From an uncultured Roseobacter sp. (GTDB lineage: Bacteria > Pseudomonadota > Alphaproteobacteria > Rhodobacterales > Rhodobacteraceae): a DNA stretch of 64,000 bases. Shown piece after piece: positions 1-10,524 of this stretch. The stretch covers positions 124,001 through 188,000 of the forward strand of contig NZ_CANKYM010000003.1 in assembly GCF_947488185.1 (NCBI RefSeq), given 5' to 3'. Within the stretch, counting starts at the first letter, position 1, and each line of letters opens with the position of its first letter. The position numbers were made by a program, and so were the translations under genes. The notes beneath the pieces are model-generated. The model saw nothing but the letters and a program-made list of their open reading frames with translations. It did not search any database and was not told where the DNA came from.

Positions 1-2302
1 TGTATCCCAACACGGTACCGAATTTCTGCGCAAATCCGGTGAAGTCGAGTACGCTGGAGCCTTTACCCTCCAGATGCGCGGCCATGGAAATGAGCGCGCC
101 GACAGTGATGACGCCTGTGCCGCCGACGCCGGTGACCAAAAGATCATACGGCTTGTCCAATTCTGGTAGAGGGGGCAAGGGGAGCGCCGCACTCAACGTT
201 GTGACATCCACCTCGTGCCGGGGTGAACGACGGCGCGTAGCTCCTTCCAGTGTCACAAAGCTTGGGCAAAATCCGTTCAGACAGGAGAAGTCCTTGTTGC
301 AACTTGACTGATTGATCCGCCGCTTGGTGCCAAATTCAGTCTTCAGCGGCTCCACGCTCAGGCAATTGCTCTCTACGGAACAGTCACCACAGCCTTCACA
401 GACAAGATCATTGATCACTACAACCTGCTCAGGCTCTGGCATCTGACCACGCTTGCGTTTGCGACGTTTCTCCGTGGCGCACATCTGTTCATAGATCAGG
501 ATTGAAACGCCTGAAACCTCGCGCAGCTCTCGTTGCAGCTTGTCCATTTCGTCACGATCATGGAAAGTTGTCCCGGTTGGAAAGTCCGACGCTTTAAATT
601 TGCCGACATCATCAGAGACAAGTGCAATGCGCGTAACCCCCTCTGCGCGGCAGGTCTGTGCGATCCCTGTCACGGACACCGGGCCATCCACTGGTTGCCC
701 CCCGGTCATGGCAACAGCATCATTGTAAAGGATTTTATAGGTAATGTTCGTGCCCGCCGCGACCGCCTGGCGGATGGCCAGGGAGCCCGAATGATACCAC
801 GTGCCTTCGCCGAGGTTCTGAAAGATGTGCTTGCCTCCATTGAAGAGCGAGCTGGCGATCCACGGAACCCCTTCGCCCCCCATCTGTGCGTAGCCAACTG
901 TCTCCCGATCCATCCACGAGGCCATGACATGGCATCCGATGCCGCTGGCGGCTTTCGATCCCTCGGGCACTTTGGTGGAGCTGTTGTGTGGACAGCCAGA
1001 GCAAAAGTAAGGGGTGCGCGTTGCGCCCTCGACCCGTATCACCGGCGGCTCAACCTGTGTCAGTATGCGTGCTTTTTCCACGAACCTCTCATCCGGGAAA
1101 AACCGGTTCAGCCTGTTCGCGATGATGGGGATCAGCACCCTGGGGCTCAACTCCCCGGTCCAGGGCACCAGCGGGTTCATCTCTTCGTCGTACTTGCCCA
1201 CCATCCGCTCCGGTTTTCGACCGGGCCAGTCGTAAAAATGCTCCTTGAACTGCGACTCAATGATGCCGCGCTTTTCCTCGATCACCAGCACTTCACGCTT
1301 GCCGGTCACGAAATCCAGCGCTGCGTGATGGGCGAGGGGCCAGACCATTCCTACCTTGTAGATGTCGATGCCAAGCGCGCGACACTGGGCCTCGTCCAAC
1401 CCCAGAAGACGCAGCGCCTCCATCAGGTCCAGATGCGCCTTGCCCGTGGTTACAAATCCGAACGTGGCTTTCTCGATGCCGTAAATCGCGTGATCAATGG
1501 GGTTTGCTTCGGCAAAGGCCTGCACGGCGTCGAGCTTATGGCGGATGCGCGTCTCGATTTCGGGGCTGGGCAAATCTGCAACCCGCACGTGCAGCCCACC
1601 GGGCGGGGCTGTGTAGTCGGGCTGGCTGAAAATCCGGTCCGGCGTGATGTCGATTGACTGCCCGCTCTCCACGGTTTCGGAGATTGCCTTGAAACCGACC
1701 CAGGTCCCTGAAAATCGCGAGAGCGCAAAACCATATTCGCCGAAGGCCTGGTATTCCGCGACGCTTGCCGGGTTCAGGGTCGGCATGAACCACGACATGA
1801 AAGCGACGTCTGATTGATGCGGCATGGATGAGCTGACACAGCCGTGGTCGTCGCCCGCAACGACCAGCACGCCGCCTTTCGCGGCAGACCCATAGGCATT
1901 GCCGTGTTTTAATGCATCGCCGGATCGGTCCACGCCCGGGCCCTTCCCGTACCACATCGAAAATACGCCCTGGACGTCACACAGCGGATCGAGGCTGGCT
2001 TGCTGCGCACCCAGAATTGCGGTCGCGCCGAGATCTTCATTCACCGCTGGCATAAACCGTATCGCTGCATCGCTGAGCAGGTCGGCTGACCGCCACATCT
2101 CCTGATCCACGCCACCCAGTGGTGAGCCGCGATAGCCCGAGACAAATCCCGCCGTGTCGAATCCGGCTTGCCGGTCGCGGCGAGCCTGATCCAGCATGAT
2201 CCGCACCAGCGCCTGCGTGCCGGTCATGAACACGCGACCTGTCATTTTGGAATAGCGATCTTCCAAGGCGTAGGTACTGATTTTTTGCGGTTGATGAGTC
2301 AT
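1..2302 (-). CDS. Indolepyruvate ferredoxin oxidoreductase, fused type (partial, C-terminus off window)
   Basis: The enzyme oxidatively decarboxylates aryl-pyruvates such as indolepyruvate to aryl-acetyl-CoA with thiamine diphosphate and an iron-sulfur centre, as part of aromatic amino acid catabolism. Translating the minus strand from the ATG at 2302 gives an open frame to the window edge (about 767 residues; fused family members are near 1,150). It starts MTHQPQKISTYALEDRY. A thiamine-binding region near residues 430-530 contains CSGCPHN, GGEGVPWI and NDAVAMTGGQP. A cysteine cluster near residue 630 (CEGCGDC) marks the ferredoxin-like segment, and GVGGTGVITVG near residue 720 begins the gamma-type domain. 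It is divergent from the alcohol dehydrogenase gene at 2529. The family call is secure; the exact substrate is inferred. Confidence 0.93.
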   Translation of the reverse strand, partial: MTHQPQKISTYALEDRYSKMTGRVFMTGTQALVRIMLDQARRDRQAGFDTAGFVSGYRGSPLGGVDQEMWRSADLLSDAAIRFMPAVNEDLGATAILGAQQASLDPLCDVQGVFSMWYGKGPGVDRSGDALKHGNAYGSAAKGGVLVVAGDDHGCVSSSMPHQSDVAFMSWFMPTLNPASVAEYQAFGEYGFALSRFSGTWVGFKAISETVESGQSIDITPDRIFSQPDYTAPPGGLHVRVADLPSPEIETRIRHKLDAVQAFAEANPIDHAIYGIEKATFGFVTTGKAHLDLMEALRLLGLDEAQCRALGIDIYKVGMVWPLAHHAALDFVTGKREVLVIEEKRGIIESQFKEHFYDWPGRKPERMVGKYDEEMNPLVPWTGELSPRVLIPIIANRLNRFFPDERFVEKARILTQVEPPVIRVEGATRTPYFCSGCPHNSSTKVPEGSKAASGIGCHVMASWMDRETVGYAQMGGEGVPWIASSLFNGGKHIFQNLGEGTWYHSGSLAIRQAVAAGTNITYKILYNDAVAMTGGQPVDGPVSVTGIAQTCRAEGVTRIALVSDDVGKFKASDFPTGTTFHDRDEMDKLQRELREVSGVSILIYEQMCATEKRRKRKRGQMPEPEQVVVINDLVCEGCGDCSVESNCLSVEPLKTEFGTKRRINQSSCNKDFSCLNGFCPSFVTLEGATRRRSPRHEVDVTTLSAALPLPPLPELDKPYDLLVTGVGGTGVITVGALISMAAHLEGKGSSVLDFTGFAQKFGTVLGY

Positions 2303-2528
2303 GTCGGCTCCCCGAGTTCTATGCTTGCATGCGATCTTACGGAAAGGGTGGGAAAAGACTTGCCAGAAATTCACAATTGAACGGATGTGTGATGAAAAAT
2401 TTCCAGCTTTGGTCGTCCTGTGGAATAATTTTTTGAAACAGCACTTTTACTTCGCGGCAGCATTCTCTTGACATCACAGCCGCGCGGCTTTCTCTGGAAT
2501 TGTCAGATTTCAGTGAGGAGAAGGCCCC

Positions 2529-3644
2529 ATGATGAAAACCCGCGCCGCCGTTGCCGTTGCTGCCGGACAACCGCTTGAGATCATGGAGGTGAACCTCGAA
2601 GGCCCCCGTAAAGGCGAAGTGTTGGTTGAGATCAAGGCTACGGGTCTTTGCCACACCGATGAGTTCACCCGCTCAGGTGATGACCCAGAGGGTATCTTCC
2701 CAGCCATCCTTGGCCATGAAGGTGCGGGGGTCGTGATTGAGGTCGGCGAGGGCGTCACAACGCTCGAAGTCGGCGATCACGTTATCCCGCTGTATACGCC
2801 GGAATGCCGGGAATGCGAATACTGCCTGAATCCGAAAACCAACCTTTGCCAAAAAGTGCGTAGCACCCAAGGGCAAGGTTTACTGCCTGACGGGTCCACG
2901 CGGTTTTCGATGCTCGACGGAACACCGATCCACCACTACATGGGCTGCTCGACCTTTGCTAATCACACCGTGGTGCCCGAGATTGCGTTGGCAAAAGTGC
3001 GCAAGGACGCGCCATTCGACAAGATATGCTACATTGGCTGCGGTGTGACTACAGGCATCGGGGCGGTGATCAACACTGCCAAGGTCGAAATTGGATCCCG
3101 CGCGATTGTCTTTGGACTGGGCGGCATTGGCCTCAACGTCATCCAGGGCCTTAAACTGGCAGGGGCAGACCAGATCGTCGGTGTTGATTTGAACGATGAC
3201 AAAGCCGAGATGGGAAAACATTTTGGAATGACTGATTTTGTCAATCCATCCAAGGTGAATGGGGATATGGTTGCCCTCCTGGTTGAGATTACGAAGGGTG
3301 GGGCGGATTACACCTTTGACGCTACGGGCAATGTCAACGTAATGCGCACGGCGCTCGAGGCTGCGCATAAAGGCTGGGGGGAGAGCATCATCATCGGCGT
3401 GGCGCCCGCGGGGGCCGAGATTTCCACACGGCCCTTCCAGCTGGTCACAGGCCGGGTCTGGCGCGGCACGGCCTTTGGCGGGGCCAAGGGGCGCACGGAC
3501 GTGCCGAAGATCGTGGATTGGTACATGGACGGCAAGATCGAAATCGACCCGATGATCACGCATAAGTTGACGCTTGATGAGATCAACTACGGGTTCGAGC
3601 TCATGCACGAAGGCAAATCCATCCGCGCCGTCGTGGAGTTCTGA
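2529..3644 (+). CDS. frmA: S-(hydroxymethyl)glutathione dehydrogenase / class III alcohol dehydrogenase
   Basis: This cytoplasmic zinc enzyme oxidises S-hydroxymethylglutathione, formed from formaldehyde and glutathione, with NAD, and it also acts on S-nitrosoglutathione. The 371-residue length is normal for the class. Visible features are the catalytic zinc cysteine in GLCHTDEF (residue 41), GHEGAG, the structural-zinc cysteines in ECRECEYC followed by NLC, and the Rossmann motif GLGGIGLN. Two adjacent ATG codons occur at 2529 and 2532; a GAGGAG ribosome site at 2515-2520 fits the first slightly better. A TTGACA hexamer at 2468-2473 could be a -35 box, but the -10 is poor. No S-formylglutathione hydrolase gene is nearby. 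The name adhC or adhI is also used. Confidence 0.96.
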   Translation: MMKTRAAVAVAAGQPLEIMEVNLEGPRKGEVLVEIKATGLCHTDEFTRSGDDPEGIFPAILGHEGAGVVIEVGEGVTTLEVGDHVIPLYTPECRECEYCLNPKTNLCQKVRSTQGQGLLPDGSTRFSMLDGTPIHHYMGCSTFANHTVVPEIALAKVRKDAPFDKICYIGCGVTTGIGAVINTAKVEIGSRAIVFGLGGIGLNVIQGLKLAGADQIVGVDLNDDKAEMGKHFGMTDFVNPSKVNGDMVALLVEITKGGADYTFDATGNVNVMRTALEAAHKGWGESIIIGVAPAGAEISTRPFQLVTGRVWRGTAFGGAKGRTDVPKIVDWYMDGKIEIDPMITHKLTLDEINYGFELMHEGKSIRAVVEF

Positions 3645-3662
3645 GATGATTGTTTCGTAGTC

Positions 3663-5306
3663 ATGGAGGGCTTTGATCTCGGCAGCTTCTCGCGCGCGGT
3701 TACAACCGTATCGTCAGAGGCGCAAAAGCAGGTCAATGACGGCTTGGTCTGGCTCTTCGGATACAACCATGAGGCCGCCGCACGCTGTTTCCAGAAGGCG
3801 ATTGACGCAGATTCCGGGTGCGGGGTCGCATATTGGGGTGTGGCTTACGCGGTTGGCCCCAACTATAATAAACCCTGGGAGTTTTTTACACCTGAAGAGC
3901 GGGTGACCACGCTTGATGAGGCCCATGCGGCGCTTACTGAGGCCAAGAGACTGGCCAAGGGCCTCACCCCGGTCGAGGCAGCTTTGATAGAGGCGCTTTG
4001 TGACCGCTTTCCTGACGATCCGGAGATTGAAGATTTCGCACCATGGAATGACGCTTTCTCCGATGCTATGCGCCGTGTTTACGCAGCGCACCCGCGTGAT
4101 CTTGATGTAATCTGCCTCTTTGCAGAGGCGCTGATGAATCGTACGCCGTGGCTGCTATGGGACTTGCCGAGCGGTGAGCCACGCGAAGGCGCGTCAACGC
4201 TGGAGGCGCAGGCTGCGTTGGAGACTGCCTTCGACACCCTGCCCGGCGCGTGGGATCATCCGGGCCTTCTGCACATGTATATTCACCTTATGGAGATGTC
4301 GCCTTTCCCGGAAAAGGCCCTGCGCCACGGCGACCGGCTGGTCGATCTGGTGCCGGATTCCGGGCACTTAGTGCATATGGCGACACATATTGATGTGCTC
4401 TGTGGTGAATACCAGAATGTCGTGGCGCGCAATGCCCGTGCGGCAGAGGTGGATCGCAAGTACGAAGCGTTGATGGGCGCCAAGAACTTCTACACCGTTT
4501 ACCGCATTCACAATGTACATTTCGAAGCCTATGGCGCGATGTTTCTGGGGCAACCTGAACGCGCGTTGGCGGCCTCTGACCGGCTGATTGAAATGCTGCC
4601 TGATCCGGTTGTGCGCTACATGCCGGATTTGTTTGAAAGCTTCTGGGGCAAGAAAGTCCACGTCATGGTCCGCTTTGGGATGTGGCAGCAGATCATAGAC
4701 ATGACGCTTCCCGACGACCCGGAGCTCTATAGCTACACAACGGCTGCTATGCGTCAGGCTCGGGTCATTGCGTTTGCCAATCTCGGTCAGATCGACGCGG
4801 CGCAGGCGGAGCGGGAGTTGGCCAGTCGGGCGCTGATCAGTGTGCAGGAAACGCGTATGGTTTTCAATAACTTCGGGTCTGATATTCTTGCAGTAGGTGA
4901 GGCGATGATGGAGGGTGAATTTGCCTTCAAATCGGGCGATCCGGAAGCGGGTATCGCACACCTGCGCCGCTCTGTCGCGCTGGACGATGCTTTGCTCTAC
5001 GACGAGCCTTGGGGGTGGATGCAACCCACGCGCCACGCGCTGGGGGCGCTCTTGATGGAGCTGCGGCAGTTTGAAGAGGCCGAAGCAGTCTACCGCGCAG
5101 ACCTCGGGCTGGATGAAACCTTGGCCCGCGCCTGTCAGCACCCACGTAACGTCTGGTCTTTGCACGGTCTGTACGAATGCCTGGTGCAGCGCGGTGCATT
5201 GACAGAAGCACGGCACATCAAACTTCAACTAGACCCTGCTCTGGCCCGCGCAACAGTCCCCATCCGCGCGTCCTGCTTCTGCCGGAGTACAAGCGCTGCC
5301 GTTTGA
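3663..5306 (+). CDS. Tetratricopeptide-repeat protein
   Basis: This is a soluble 547-residue TPR-type helical repeat protein of unknown function. The N-terminal segment has the WLFGYNHEAA..FQKAI pattern and a further repeat of the form GVAYAVGPNYNKPW, both seen in a family of cytoplasmic TPR proteins. Later helices (residues 200-470) keep the alanine/leucine repeat character, and the C-terminus contains ASCFC. There is no signal peptide or membrane segment. It begins 18 bp after the formaldehyde dehydrogenase stop, so the two are probably co-transcribed, but no good ribosome site precedes the ATG. A scaffolding role is the family expectation; a link to formaldehyde metabolism is only suggested by position. 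Confidence 0.75.
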   Translation: MEGFDLGSFSRAVTTVSSEAQKQVNDGLVWLFGYNHEAAARCFQKAIDADSGCGVAYWGVAYAVGPNYNKPWEFFTPEERVTTLDEAHAALTEAKRLAKGLTPVEAALIEALCDRFPDDPEIEDFAPWNDAFSDAMRRVYAAHPRDLDVICLFAEALMNRTPWLLWDLPSGEPREGASTLEAQAALETAFDTLPGAWDHPGLLHMYIHLMEMSPFPEKALRHGDRLVDLVPDSGHLVHMATHIDVLCGEYQNVVARNARAAEVDRKYEALMGAKNFYTVYRIHNVHFEAYGAMFLGQPERALAASDRLIEMLPDPVVRYMPDLFESFWGKKVHVMVRFGMWQQIIDMTLPDDPELYSYTTAAMRQARVIAFANLGQIDAAQAERELASRALISVQETRMVFNNFGSDILAVGEAMMEGEFAFKSGDPEAGIAHLRRSVALDDALLYDEPWGWMQPTRHALGALLMELRQFEEAEAVYRADLGLDETLARACQHPRNVWSLHGLYECLVQRGALTEARHIKLQLDPALARATVPIRASCFCRSTSAAV

Positions 5307-5538
5307 TCTGCCTCGTGGCTAGTACACAGCTGATCGCGGCCGCATGTTCGTCCACAGCCAAAGCGCAAATGGCGTACTGATTTGCAATTTGACAAGAGGC
5401 TTTTCCACAGGTGCGGTTTTTGCTCGTCATTAGCTTTGACCTGAGCCGTCATATGCTAGCCTCTGGACTGACGCGACGCCGTCATTGCCGAAGAAAACAG
5501 CGCAGGTTAGGTTAGAAGCAACCCGAAAGGCGCGTCAG

Positions 5539-5997
5539 ATGAAGCTCATAGTGAATGACACCGAACATACTGTCGACGTGGCAGAGGACATGCCGTTGCT
5601 TTGGGTTCTGCGTGATACGCTTGGCATAACAGATGTTAAATACGGCTGCGGGATCGCGCAATGCGGTGCGTGCACCGTGCATGTGGATGGCATTGCGGTT
5701 CGGTCATGCCAGTTGGCCATCGCGGATGTCGACGGGGATGTCACGACCGTCAAGGGCTTAGGGAGACCTCAGGCGTTGCATGCAGTGCAGGCCGCATGGA
5801 TTGAGCATCAAGTGGCGCAGTGCGGCTACTGCCAATCCGGTCAAATCATGCAAGCGGCGTCTTTTCTGGACCTTGTGCCGGACCCTACCGACAAGGATAT
5901 CGATGCGGCGATGAGCGGTAATCTGTGTCGATGCGGAACCTATCCGCGCATTCGAACTGCGATCAAAACAGCGGCGTCTTCTCTAAGGCAGAAATGA
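5539..5997 (+). CDS. (2Fe-2S)-binding protein, small subunit type of xanthine-dehydrogenase-family enzymes
   Basis: This 152-residue protein carries two [2Fe-2S] centres of the type found in isoquinoline 1-oxidoreductase and aldehyde oxidase small subunits. The plant-ferredoxin-like cluster is in [14 protein letters not shown] followed by RSCQ, and the helical second cluster is CGYCQSGQ followed by NLCRCGTY. I chose the ATG at 5539 because residues upstream of MKLIVND do not match the family. Normally a molybdopterin-binding large subunit gene is adjacent. Here the next gene encodes a c-type cytochrome and no large subunit occurs anywhere in the window, so the partner is missing or encoded elsewhere. 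The stop overlaps the next start (ATGA). Confidence 0.93.
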   Translation: MKLIVNDTEHTVDVAEDMPLLWVLRDTLGITDVKYGCGIAQCGACTVHVDGIAVRSCQLAIADVDGDVTTVKGLGRPQALHAVQAAWIEHQVAQCGYCQSGQIMQAASFLDLVPDPTDKDIDAAMSGNLCRCGTYPRIRTAIKTAASSLRQK

Positions 5998-6575
5998 AAT
6001 ATTTTCTGATATTTTTCATATCTCTGGCGACTGCTTCTTATGCAGAAGGTGAAGTAACCGCCGACCGCGGCGAAGGTCTCACAGCCTGGAATCGCATATA
6101 CGAAGTTGTCTCCCATCCGCGCTGCTCGAACTGTCATGTCGGATCAAGTGACCGCCCGATGTGGTCCGGCCCGAGCTATGGAGATCCGCGACCGCACGGC
6201 ATGATGATCCGCGCAGGTGAAAGCCGCATCGGCGCGGAAACGATACCCTGTCGCACTTGCCACGTAACCAACGAGACCGGCGGGCAGGACGTACCACACG
6301 CGGCACCGCAGGTGGCCGATGCGTGGCGGCTGGCGCCGGTAGAGGCAGACTGGTTTGGGCGCTCCAGTGATTTTATCTGCGCGCAGTTGCGCGATCCGGC
6401 GCGGAACGGTGGACGTACTGTTGACGAGCTTGCCGAACATCTGGGTCACGACGTGATCCTACACTGGGCTTGGGCGCCGGGCGGCACCCGGGAACCTGCA
6501 CCCTATGATCTCGAAAGCCATATCGCGGATCTGCGCCTCTGGGGCGCGGCGGGTCAGCCCTGCGCCTTCAACTGA
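5994..6575 (+). CDS. Exported c-type cytochrome, probably two haems, paired with the 2Fe-2S protein
   Basis: The start at 5994 gives a 193-residue protein with a hydrophobic signal peptide ([17 protein letters not shown]). Two haem c attachment motifs follow, CSNCH and CRTCH, so a periplasmic di-haem protein is expected. It overlaps the 2Fe-2S gene by four bases and is very probably translationally coupled to it. Cytochromes next to isoquinoline-oxidoreductase-type subunits commonly accept electrons from the molybdoenzyme, which suggests this pair is the electron-transfer half of such an enzyme. The C-terminal 90 residues contain no further motif that I recognise. It ends two bases before the convergent ureG stop. 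Confidence 0.8.
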   Translation: MKYFLIFFISLATASYAEGEVTADRGEGLTAWNRIYEVVSHPRCSNCHVGSSDRPMWSGPSYGDPRPHGMMIRAGESRIGAETIPCRTCHVTNETGGQDVPHAAPQVADAWRLAPVEADWFGRSSDFICAQLRDPARNGGRTVDELAEHLGHDVILHWAWAPGGTREPAPYDLESHIADLRLWGAAGQPCAFN

Positions 6576-6577
6576 TC

Positions 6578-7204
6578 TCAGGCGCGGACCAATCCCAGTC
6601 CGGAAATTTCGCGGAGAGCGGTGATCAAATGGTCTAGCCCATCACCATGCCTGAGCGCCGTAAACACAAAGGGGCGTCCGGCCCGCATCCGCGCCGCATC
6701 CCGCTTCATCACCTCAAGGGAAGCACCGACATGCGGGGCAAGATCGGTCTTGTTGATAACTAAGATATCCGAGCGCGTGATGGCTGGCCCCCCTTTGCGC
6801 GGTATCTCCTCGCCCGCCGCCACATCGATCACGTAGAGCGTCACGTCGGCAAGTTCCGGCGAAAACGTCGCGCTGAGATTATCGCCGCCGCTTTCGATCA
6901 GAATGGCCTCGACATCCGGGTGGCGGGTCTGCATCTCCGCTACGGCAGCCAAGTTGATCGAGGCATCCTCGCGGATGGCTGTATGCGGACACCCGCCGGT
7001 TTCCACGCCGATGATCCGGTCTTGCGGTAGAACCTGCATCCGCATGAGCGCATCCGCATCTTCCTGCGTGTAGATGTCGTTTGTAATCACCCCGATGGAG
7101 TGCTGCGGGCTGAGCGCACGCGCAAGGCACGCCGTCAGCGTGGTTTTCCCGGCGCCAACGGGGCCGCCAATCCCGATGCGCAGCGGTCCATTAAGATTTG
7201 TCAT
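6578..7204 (-). CDS. ureG: Urease accessory GTPase UreG
   Basis: UreG is a SIMIBI-class GTPase that hydrolyses GTP while delivering nickel to the urease active site together with UreD, UreE and UreF. The 208-residue protein has the P-loop [10 protein letters not shown] near its N-terminus, the metal-binding CPH in [15 protein letters not shown], the switch-like ESGGDN and the guanine-specificity motif [10 protein letters not shown]. It is the last gene of the leftward urease operon and its ATG overlaps the ureF stop by four bases. Confidence 0.98.
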   Translation of the reverse strand: MTNLNGPLRIGIGGPVGAGKTTLTACLARALSPQHSIGVITNDIYTQEDADALMRMQVLPQDRIIGVETGGCPHTAIREDASINLAAVAEMQTRHPDVEAILIESGGDNLSATFSPELADVTLYVIDVAAGEEIPRKGGPAITRSDILVINKTDLAPHVGASLEVMKRDAARMRAGRPFVFTALRHGDGLDHLITALREISGLGLVRA

Positions 7205-7842
7205 GTGCGAAATACCTTTGAATAGAGGGTTTCATGCTGCATCGATGCGATATCGGCGGCCAAACAGCTGGCGGACAGGCGCGACAAGGGTGTTTGCGTG
7301 GCTTGCTCCACCGTCTCGTGGATCAGAGGGGTGAGGCTTGCGAGCAGGGCCTGCCCCTCGGTCTGCCCCAAGGGGACCAACCGCACAGCTGCCGAAATCA
7401 GATTGGCAGCAAATGCCTGCAGATACAGATGTGCAGTCAGATCAAGCGCGAAAGCCTTGGCCGATGCGGCGCGTCCAACGGCCACAGGGTAGGTCAGCGC
7501 ACCCAGATCAGTGCCCCAGACATCATCCACAGTACGTGCAAAGGCGCTGCCCTGCTGGTCTGTCTCCAGCAGCCGACCCCCCGTTGCCGCGAACGCGCGG
7601 GCGGTGGTGTCGATCTCGGCAATTTGGATTTCCGTGGCGTGGTAGGCTGCTGACAGGATCACGACATCGGCCTGCCCGCTGCCACACGCGATGAGGTCAC
7701 GCAGCCAATCTTCCAGACTGCTGATATCCTTGATTTCGCCGTGGGCAATGGCGGTTTCCAACCCGTGGGAATAGGCGAAGGCGCCTACCGGAAAGCCAGG
7801 CGACATCCATTGTGTCAGTGTCAGAATGGCATCAGTGGTCAT
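7201..7842 (-). CDS. ureF: Urease accessory protein UreF
   Basis: UreF is a helical protein that binds the UreD-urease complex and regulates UreG GTPase activity during nickel insertion. I place the start at the ATG at 7842 ([20 protein letters not shown]), giving 213 residues; the frame is open further upstream but those residues are unlike UreF. Conserved signatures are [16 protein letters not shown] near the N-terminus and a C-terminal region ending [12 protein letters not shown]. The start lies 11 bases inside the end of ureE, consistent with coupled translation. Confidence 0.96.
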   Translation of the reverse strand: MTTDAILTLTQWMSPGFPVGAFAYSHGLETAIAHGEIKDISSLEDWLRDLIACGSGQADVVILSAAYHATEIQIAEIDTTARAFAATGGRLLETDQQGSAFARTVDDVWGTDLGALTYPVAVGRAASAKAFALDLTAHLYLQAFAANLISAAVRLVPLGQTEGQALLASLTPLIHETVEQATQTPLSRLSASCLAADIASMQHETLYSKVFRT

Positions 7843-8314
7843 GGGCGTGGCTGTGCTCAGGGCCATGTTGTGCACCGTGATCATGCCCGTGGGTGCGGCC
7901 GTGCCCGTAGGCACCACCCTCAGGGGTGAAGGGTTCCACGACCTCATGCACATGAGCGCCCAGAGTGTTCAGCATCTGTGCCATGACGTGGTCGCGCTGG
8001 ATCAACAGGCGATCCACCTCGATCTGGCACGGGGTGTGGCGGTTACCAATGTGCCACGCGATGCGGTGCAGATCCTGGCCTTTGATTTCCAGCAGTGGTT
8101 CCGCCGCCGCGCGGATACCGATACGCGTGCCATCCGTGGTTTCCAGCGCATCCCCATGTGCGAGCGATGTTGTCTTGGGCAGATCGACGAGGATTTGCGC
8201 GCCGTTGTCGGTCGTCAGTACCTTGCGCCGGAGAAACCGGGCGTCATAGTCCAGCGTCACCTGATCCGAGGTGTCGTGACCGTGCGATGTGATCTTTTGT
8301 GCGGTGGTGATCAT
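7832..8314 (-). CDS. ureE: Urease accessory nickel chaperone UreE
   Basis: UreE is a dimeric nickel metallochaperone that supplies Ni(II) for urease maturation. The 160-residue product has the usual peptide-binding N-terminal half, the conserved WHIGNRHTPCQIE segment in the metal-binding domain, and a C-terminal tail rich in histidine (ending EHSHAHDH) that would hold additional nickel. It starts seven bases after the ureC stop in the same operon. Confidence 0.97.
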   Translation of the reverse strand: MITTAQKITSHGHDTSDQVTLDYDARFLRRKVLTTDNGAQILVDLPKTTSLAHGDALETTDGTRIGIRAAAEPLLEIKGQDLHRIAWHIGNRHTPCQIEVDRLLIQRDHVMAQMLNTLGAHVHEVVEPFTPEGGAYGHGRTHGHDHGAQHGPEHSHAHDH

Positions 8315-8321
8315 GATGCCC

Positions 8322-10031
8322 TCAGAACAGGAAGTAACGTTGGGCCATGGGCAGAACCTCGGCCGGTTGACAGGTCAGCAACTCGCCGTCGGCGCGGACC
8401 TCGTAGGTTTCCGGGTTTACCTCGATCTCGGGCAGGGCGTCGTTCAGGATCAGGTCCTTCTTACCAATCGCGCGGGTGCCTTTGACGGCGACGACATCCT
8501 TGCGCAGCCCCAGTGTGTCCCCAATCCCTGCTGCTTCTGCGGCGGCACTGACAAAGGTGACGGCGGACTTTTCGACCGAGCGGCCAAAACTGCCGAACAT
8601 GGGCCGGGTATAGACCGGCTGTGGCGTGGGGATCGAGGCATTGGGGTCGCCCATCTGCGCGCAGACAATCGTGCCCGCCATCAGCACCATCTCGGGCTTC
8701 ACACCGAAGAACGCGGTGTTCCACAACACGAGATCTGCGCGTTTGCCTTCTTCTATGGAGCCGATCTCATGGCTGATCCCATGGGCAATCGCCGGGTTGA
8801 TCGTGTATTTCGCGATGTAGCGGCGCACGCGCATGTTGTCGTTTTCGCCGGTCTCGTCCGCCAGTCGTCCGCGTTGTTTCTTCATCTTATCAGCGGTTTG
8901 CCAGGTGCGGATCAGCACCTCGCCCACGCGTCCCATCGCCTGGCTGTCCGAGGCGATGATCGAGAACGCGCCCATGTCATGCAGGATATCCTCGGCGGCG
9001 ATGGTCTCGCGCCGGATGCGGCTTTCGGCAAAGGCCACATCCTCGGGGATCGACTTGTCGAGATGGTGGCAGACCATCAGCATGTCGAGATGCTCTTCGA
9101 GCGTGTTCACCGTGAACGGTCGCGTCGGGTTGGTGGATGAAGGGATCACATTGGCATCGCCACAGATCTTGATGATGTCCGGCGCGTGCCCGCCACCCGC
9201 GCCCTCGGTGTGAAAGGCGTGGATTGTGCGACCCTTCATCGCCGCGACCGTATTTTCCACAAAGCCGCTCTCGTTTAGCGTATCGGTGTGGATCATCACC
9301 TGCACATCCATGTCGTCCGCTACGCTCAGGCAGCAATCGATGGCCCCCGGCGTCGTGCCCCAATCCTCGTGCAGTTTCAGTGCGCAGGCCCCACCTTCGA
9401 CCATCTCCACCAGCGCCTCGGGCTGGCTGGCGTTGCCCTTGCCCGACACGCCGATGTTCATGGCGAAGTGATCCACGCTCTGCAGCATCCGCCCGATGTG
9501 CCACGGCCCGGGCGTACAGGTGGTGGCCAGAGTGCCATGGGCCGGACCGGTGCCGCCGCCCAGCATGGTGGTCACGCCCGAGTGCAGCGCATCCTCGATT
9601 TGTTGCGGGCAGATGAAGTGGATGTGGCTGTCAAACCCACCCGCTGTCAGGATCTTTCCTTCTCCCGCAATCGCCTCAGTACCCGGCCCGACGATGATAT
9701 CCACGCCCGGCTGCGTGTCCGGGTTGCCCGCCTTGCCGATCTTATGGATGCGCCCGTCTTTCAGCCCCACATCCGCCTTGTAGATGCCCGTGTGATCGAC
9801 AATCAGCGCGTTGGTGATCACCGTATCCACTGCGCCGCCCGCGCGCGTGACCTGTGACTGGCCCATTCCGTCGCGGATGACTTTGCCGCCGCCGAACTTC
9901 ACCTCTTCACCATAGACCGTGTGGTCGCGTTCCACTTCGATGATCAGGTCGGTATCGGCCAGCCGCACCTTGTCGCGTGTCGTCGGGCCAAACATCGCGG
10001 CATAGCTGGAGCGGGAAATCGTGGCGGGCAT
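8322..10031 (-). CDS. ureC: Urease alpha subunit
   Basis: This is the catalytic subunit that hydrolyses urea to ammonia and carbamate at a di-nickel centre in the cytoplasm. The 569-residue length is typical. Visible active-site elements are the nickel-binding HIHFICPQQ, the carbamylated lysine in [19 protein letters not shown], the nickel-ligand region [12 protein letters not shown], the flap histidines VCHHLD and the region [19 protein letters not shown]. It lies downstream of two genes that are not urease subunits (a LprI-like protein and a cyclase-family protein), so the structural genes are split into ureAB and ureC. Confidence 0.99.
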   Translation of the reverse strand: MPATISRSSYAAMFGPTTRDKVRLADTDLIIEVERDHTVYGEEVKFGGGKVIRDGMGQSQVTRAGGAVDTVITNALIVDHTGIYKADVGLKDGRIHKIGKAGNPDTQPGVDIIVGPGTEAIAGEGKILTAGGFDSHIHFICPQQIEDALHSGVTTMLGGGTGPAHGTLATTCTPGPWHIGRMLQSVDHFAMNIGVSGKGNASQPEALVEMVEGGACALKLHEDWGTTPGAIDCCLSVADDMDVQVMIHTDTLNESGFVENTVAAMKGRTIHAFHTEGAGGGHAPDIIKICGDANVIPSSTNPTRPFTVNTLEEHLDMLMVCHHLDKSIPEDVAFAESRIRRETIAAEDILHDMGAFSIIASDSQAMGRVGEVLIRTWQTADKMKKQRGRLADETGENDNMRVRRYIAKYTINPAIAHGISHEIGSIEEGKRADLVLWNTAFFGVKPEMVLMAGTIVCAQMGDPNASIPTPQPVYTRPMFGSFGRSVEKSAVTFVSAAAEAAGIGDTLGLRKDVVAVKGTRAIGKKDLILNDALPEIEVNPETYEVRADGELLTCQPAEVLPMAQRYFLF

Positions 10032-10045
10032 GGGCGTGGTCCTGA

Positions 10046-10432
10046 TCAGTTGGTCATTGCAAAAAGGCGAAGGTCATTGGTGCGGTGGCGCGTGAGCCGT
10101 TCAAGACAGATGAGAAACAGCTGGCTGGCAATAGTGCCGCCGCGCGCGAGGGTGGCTTCGGCGCTGCAGGCCTGATCACGGAAGGAAATCCAGCTGCGTT
10201 GCGCCCGGCGCAGAATGCTTTCGCCGGAAGGCTCATATCCGGGGTCCAGAGTGTCACGGTCTTGCGCCGCCTTGACGGCCAGCTTCCACACGTCGTTCAA
10301 TTCCTGATCCGCGGCATCGGCGGCCAGGCTGGCGCACCCCGTCATCTCCACTTGCGTGACCGGGTCCGTGCAGTCGAGGTCTTGCGCAAACACCGGGTTG
10401 GCACACAAGAGAAATAGGGCGGTATATCCCAT
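10046..10432 (-). CDS. LprI/DUF1311-type small exported protein within the urease operon
   Basis: The start at 10432 ([18 protein letters not shown]) gives 128 residues with a cleavable signal peptide. The mature part has the cysteine pattern of DUF1311 proteins ([15 protein letters not shown], later QACSAEA and FLICLERLT), a family that includes the lysozyme-inhibitor-like lipoprotein LprI. There is no lipobox. It would be periplasmic, so a direct role in cytoplasmic urease is unlikely. It sits 14 bp upstream of ureC in the same orientation. The function is unknown. Confidence 0.8.
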   Translation of the reverse strand: MGYTALFLLCANPVFAQDLDCTDPVTQVEMTGCASLAADAADQELNDVWKLAVKAAQDRDTLDPGYEPSGESILRRAQRSWISFRDQACSAEATLARGGTIASQLFLICLERLTRHRTNDLRLFAMTN

Positions 10433-10524
10433 GGACCTGATGTGATGGATTGGGTTGCCCGAAAGGCTGCCGCAGCCGGGGCTGGGCCCAACTGCGGCTA
10501 TGAATATCTGGCGAACGGCGTGCA

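Noticed and set aside
533..1657. Long plus-strand open frame opposite the indolepyruvate oxidoreductase gene
   Set aside because: The minus-strand frame encodes a complete, motif-rich protein; the plus-strand product has no recognisable domain and is a shadow of high-GC codon usage.
8289..9140. Plus-strand open frame opposite ureC
   Set aside because: It lies wholly inside the well-supported urease alpha-subunit gene and has no domain of its own.
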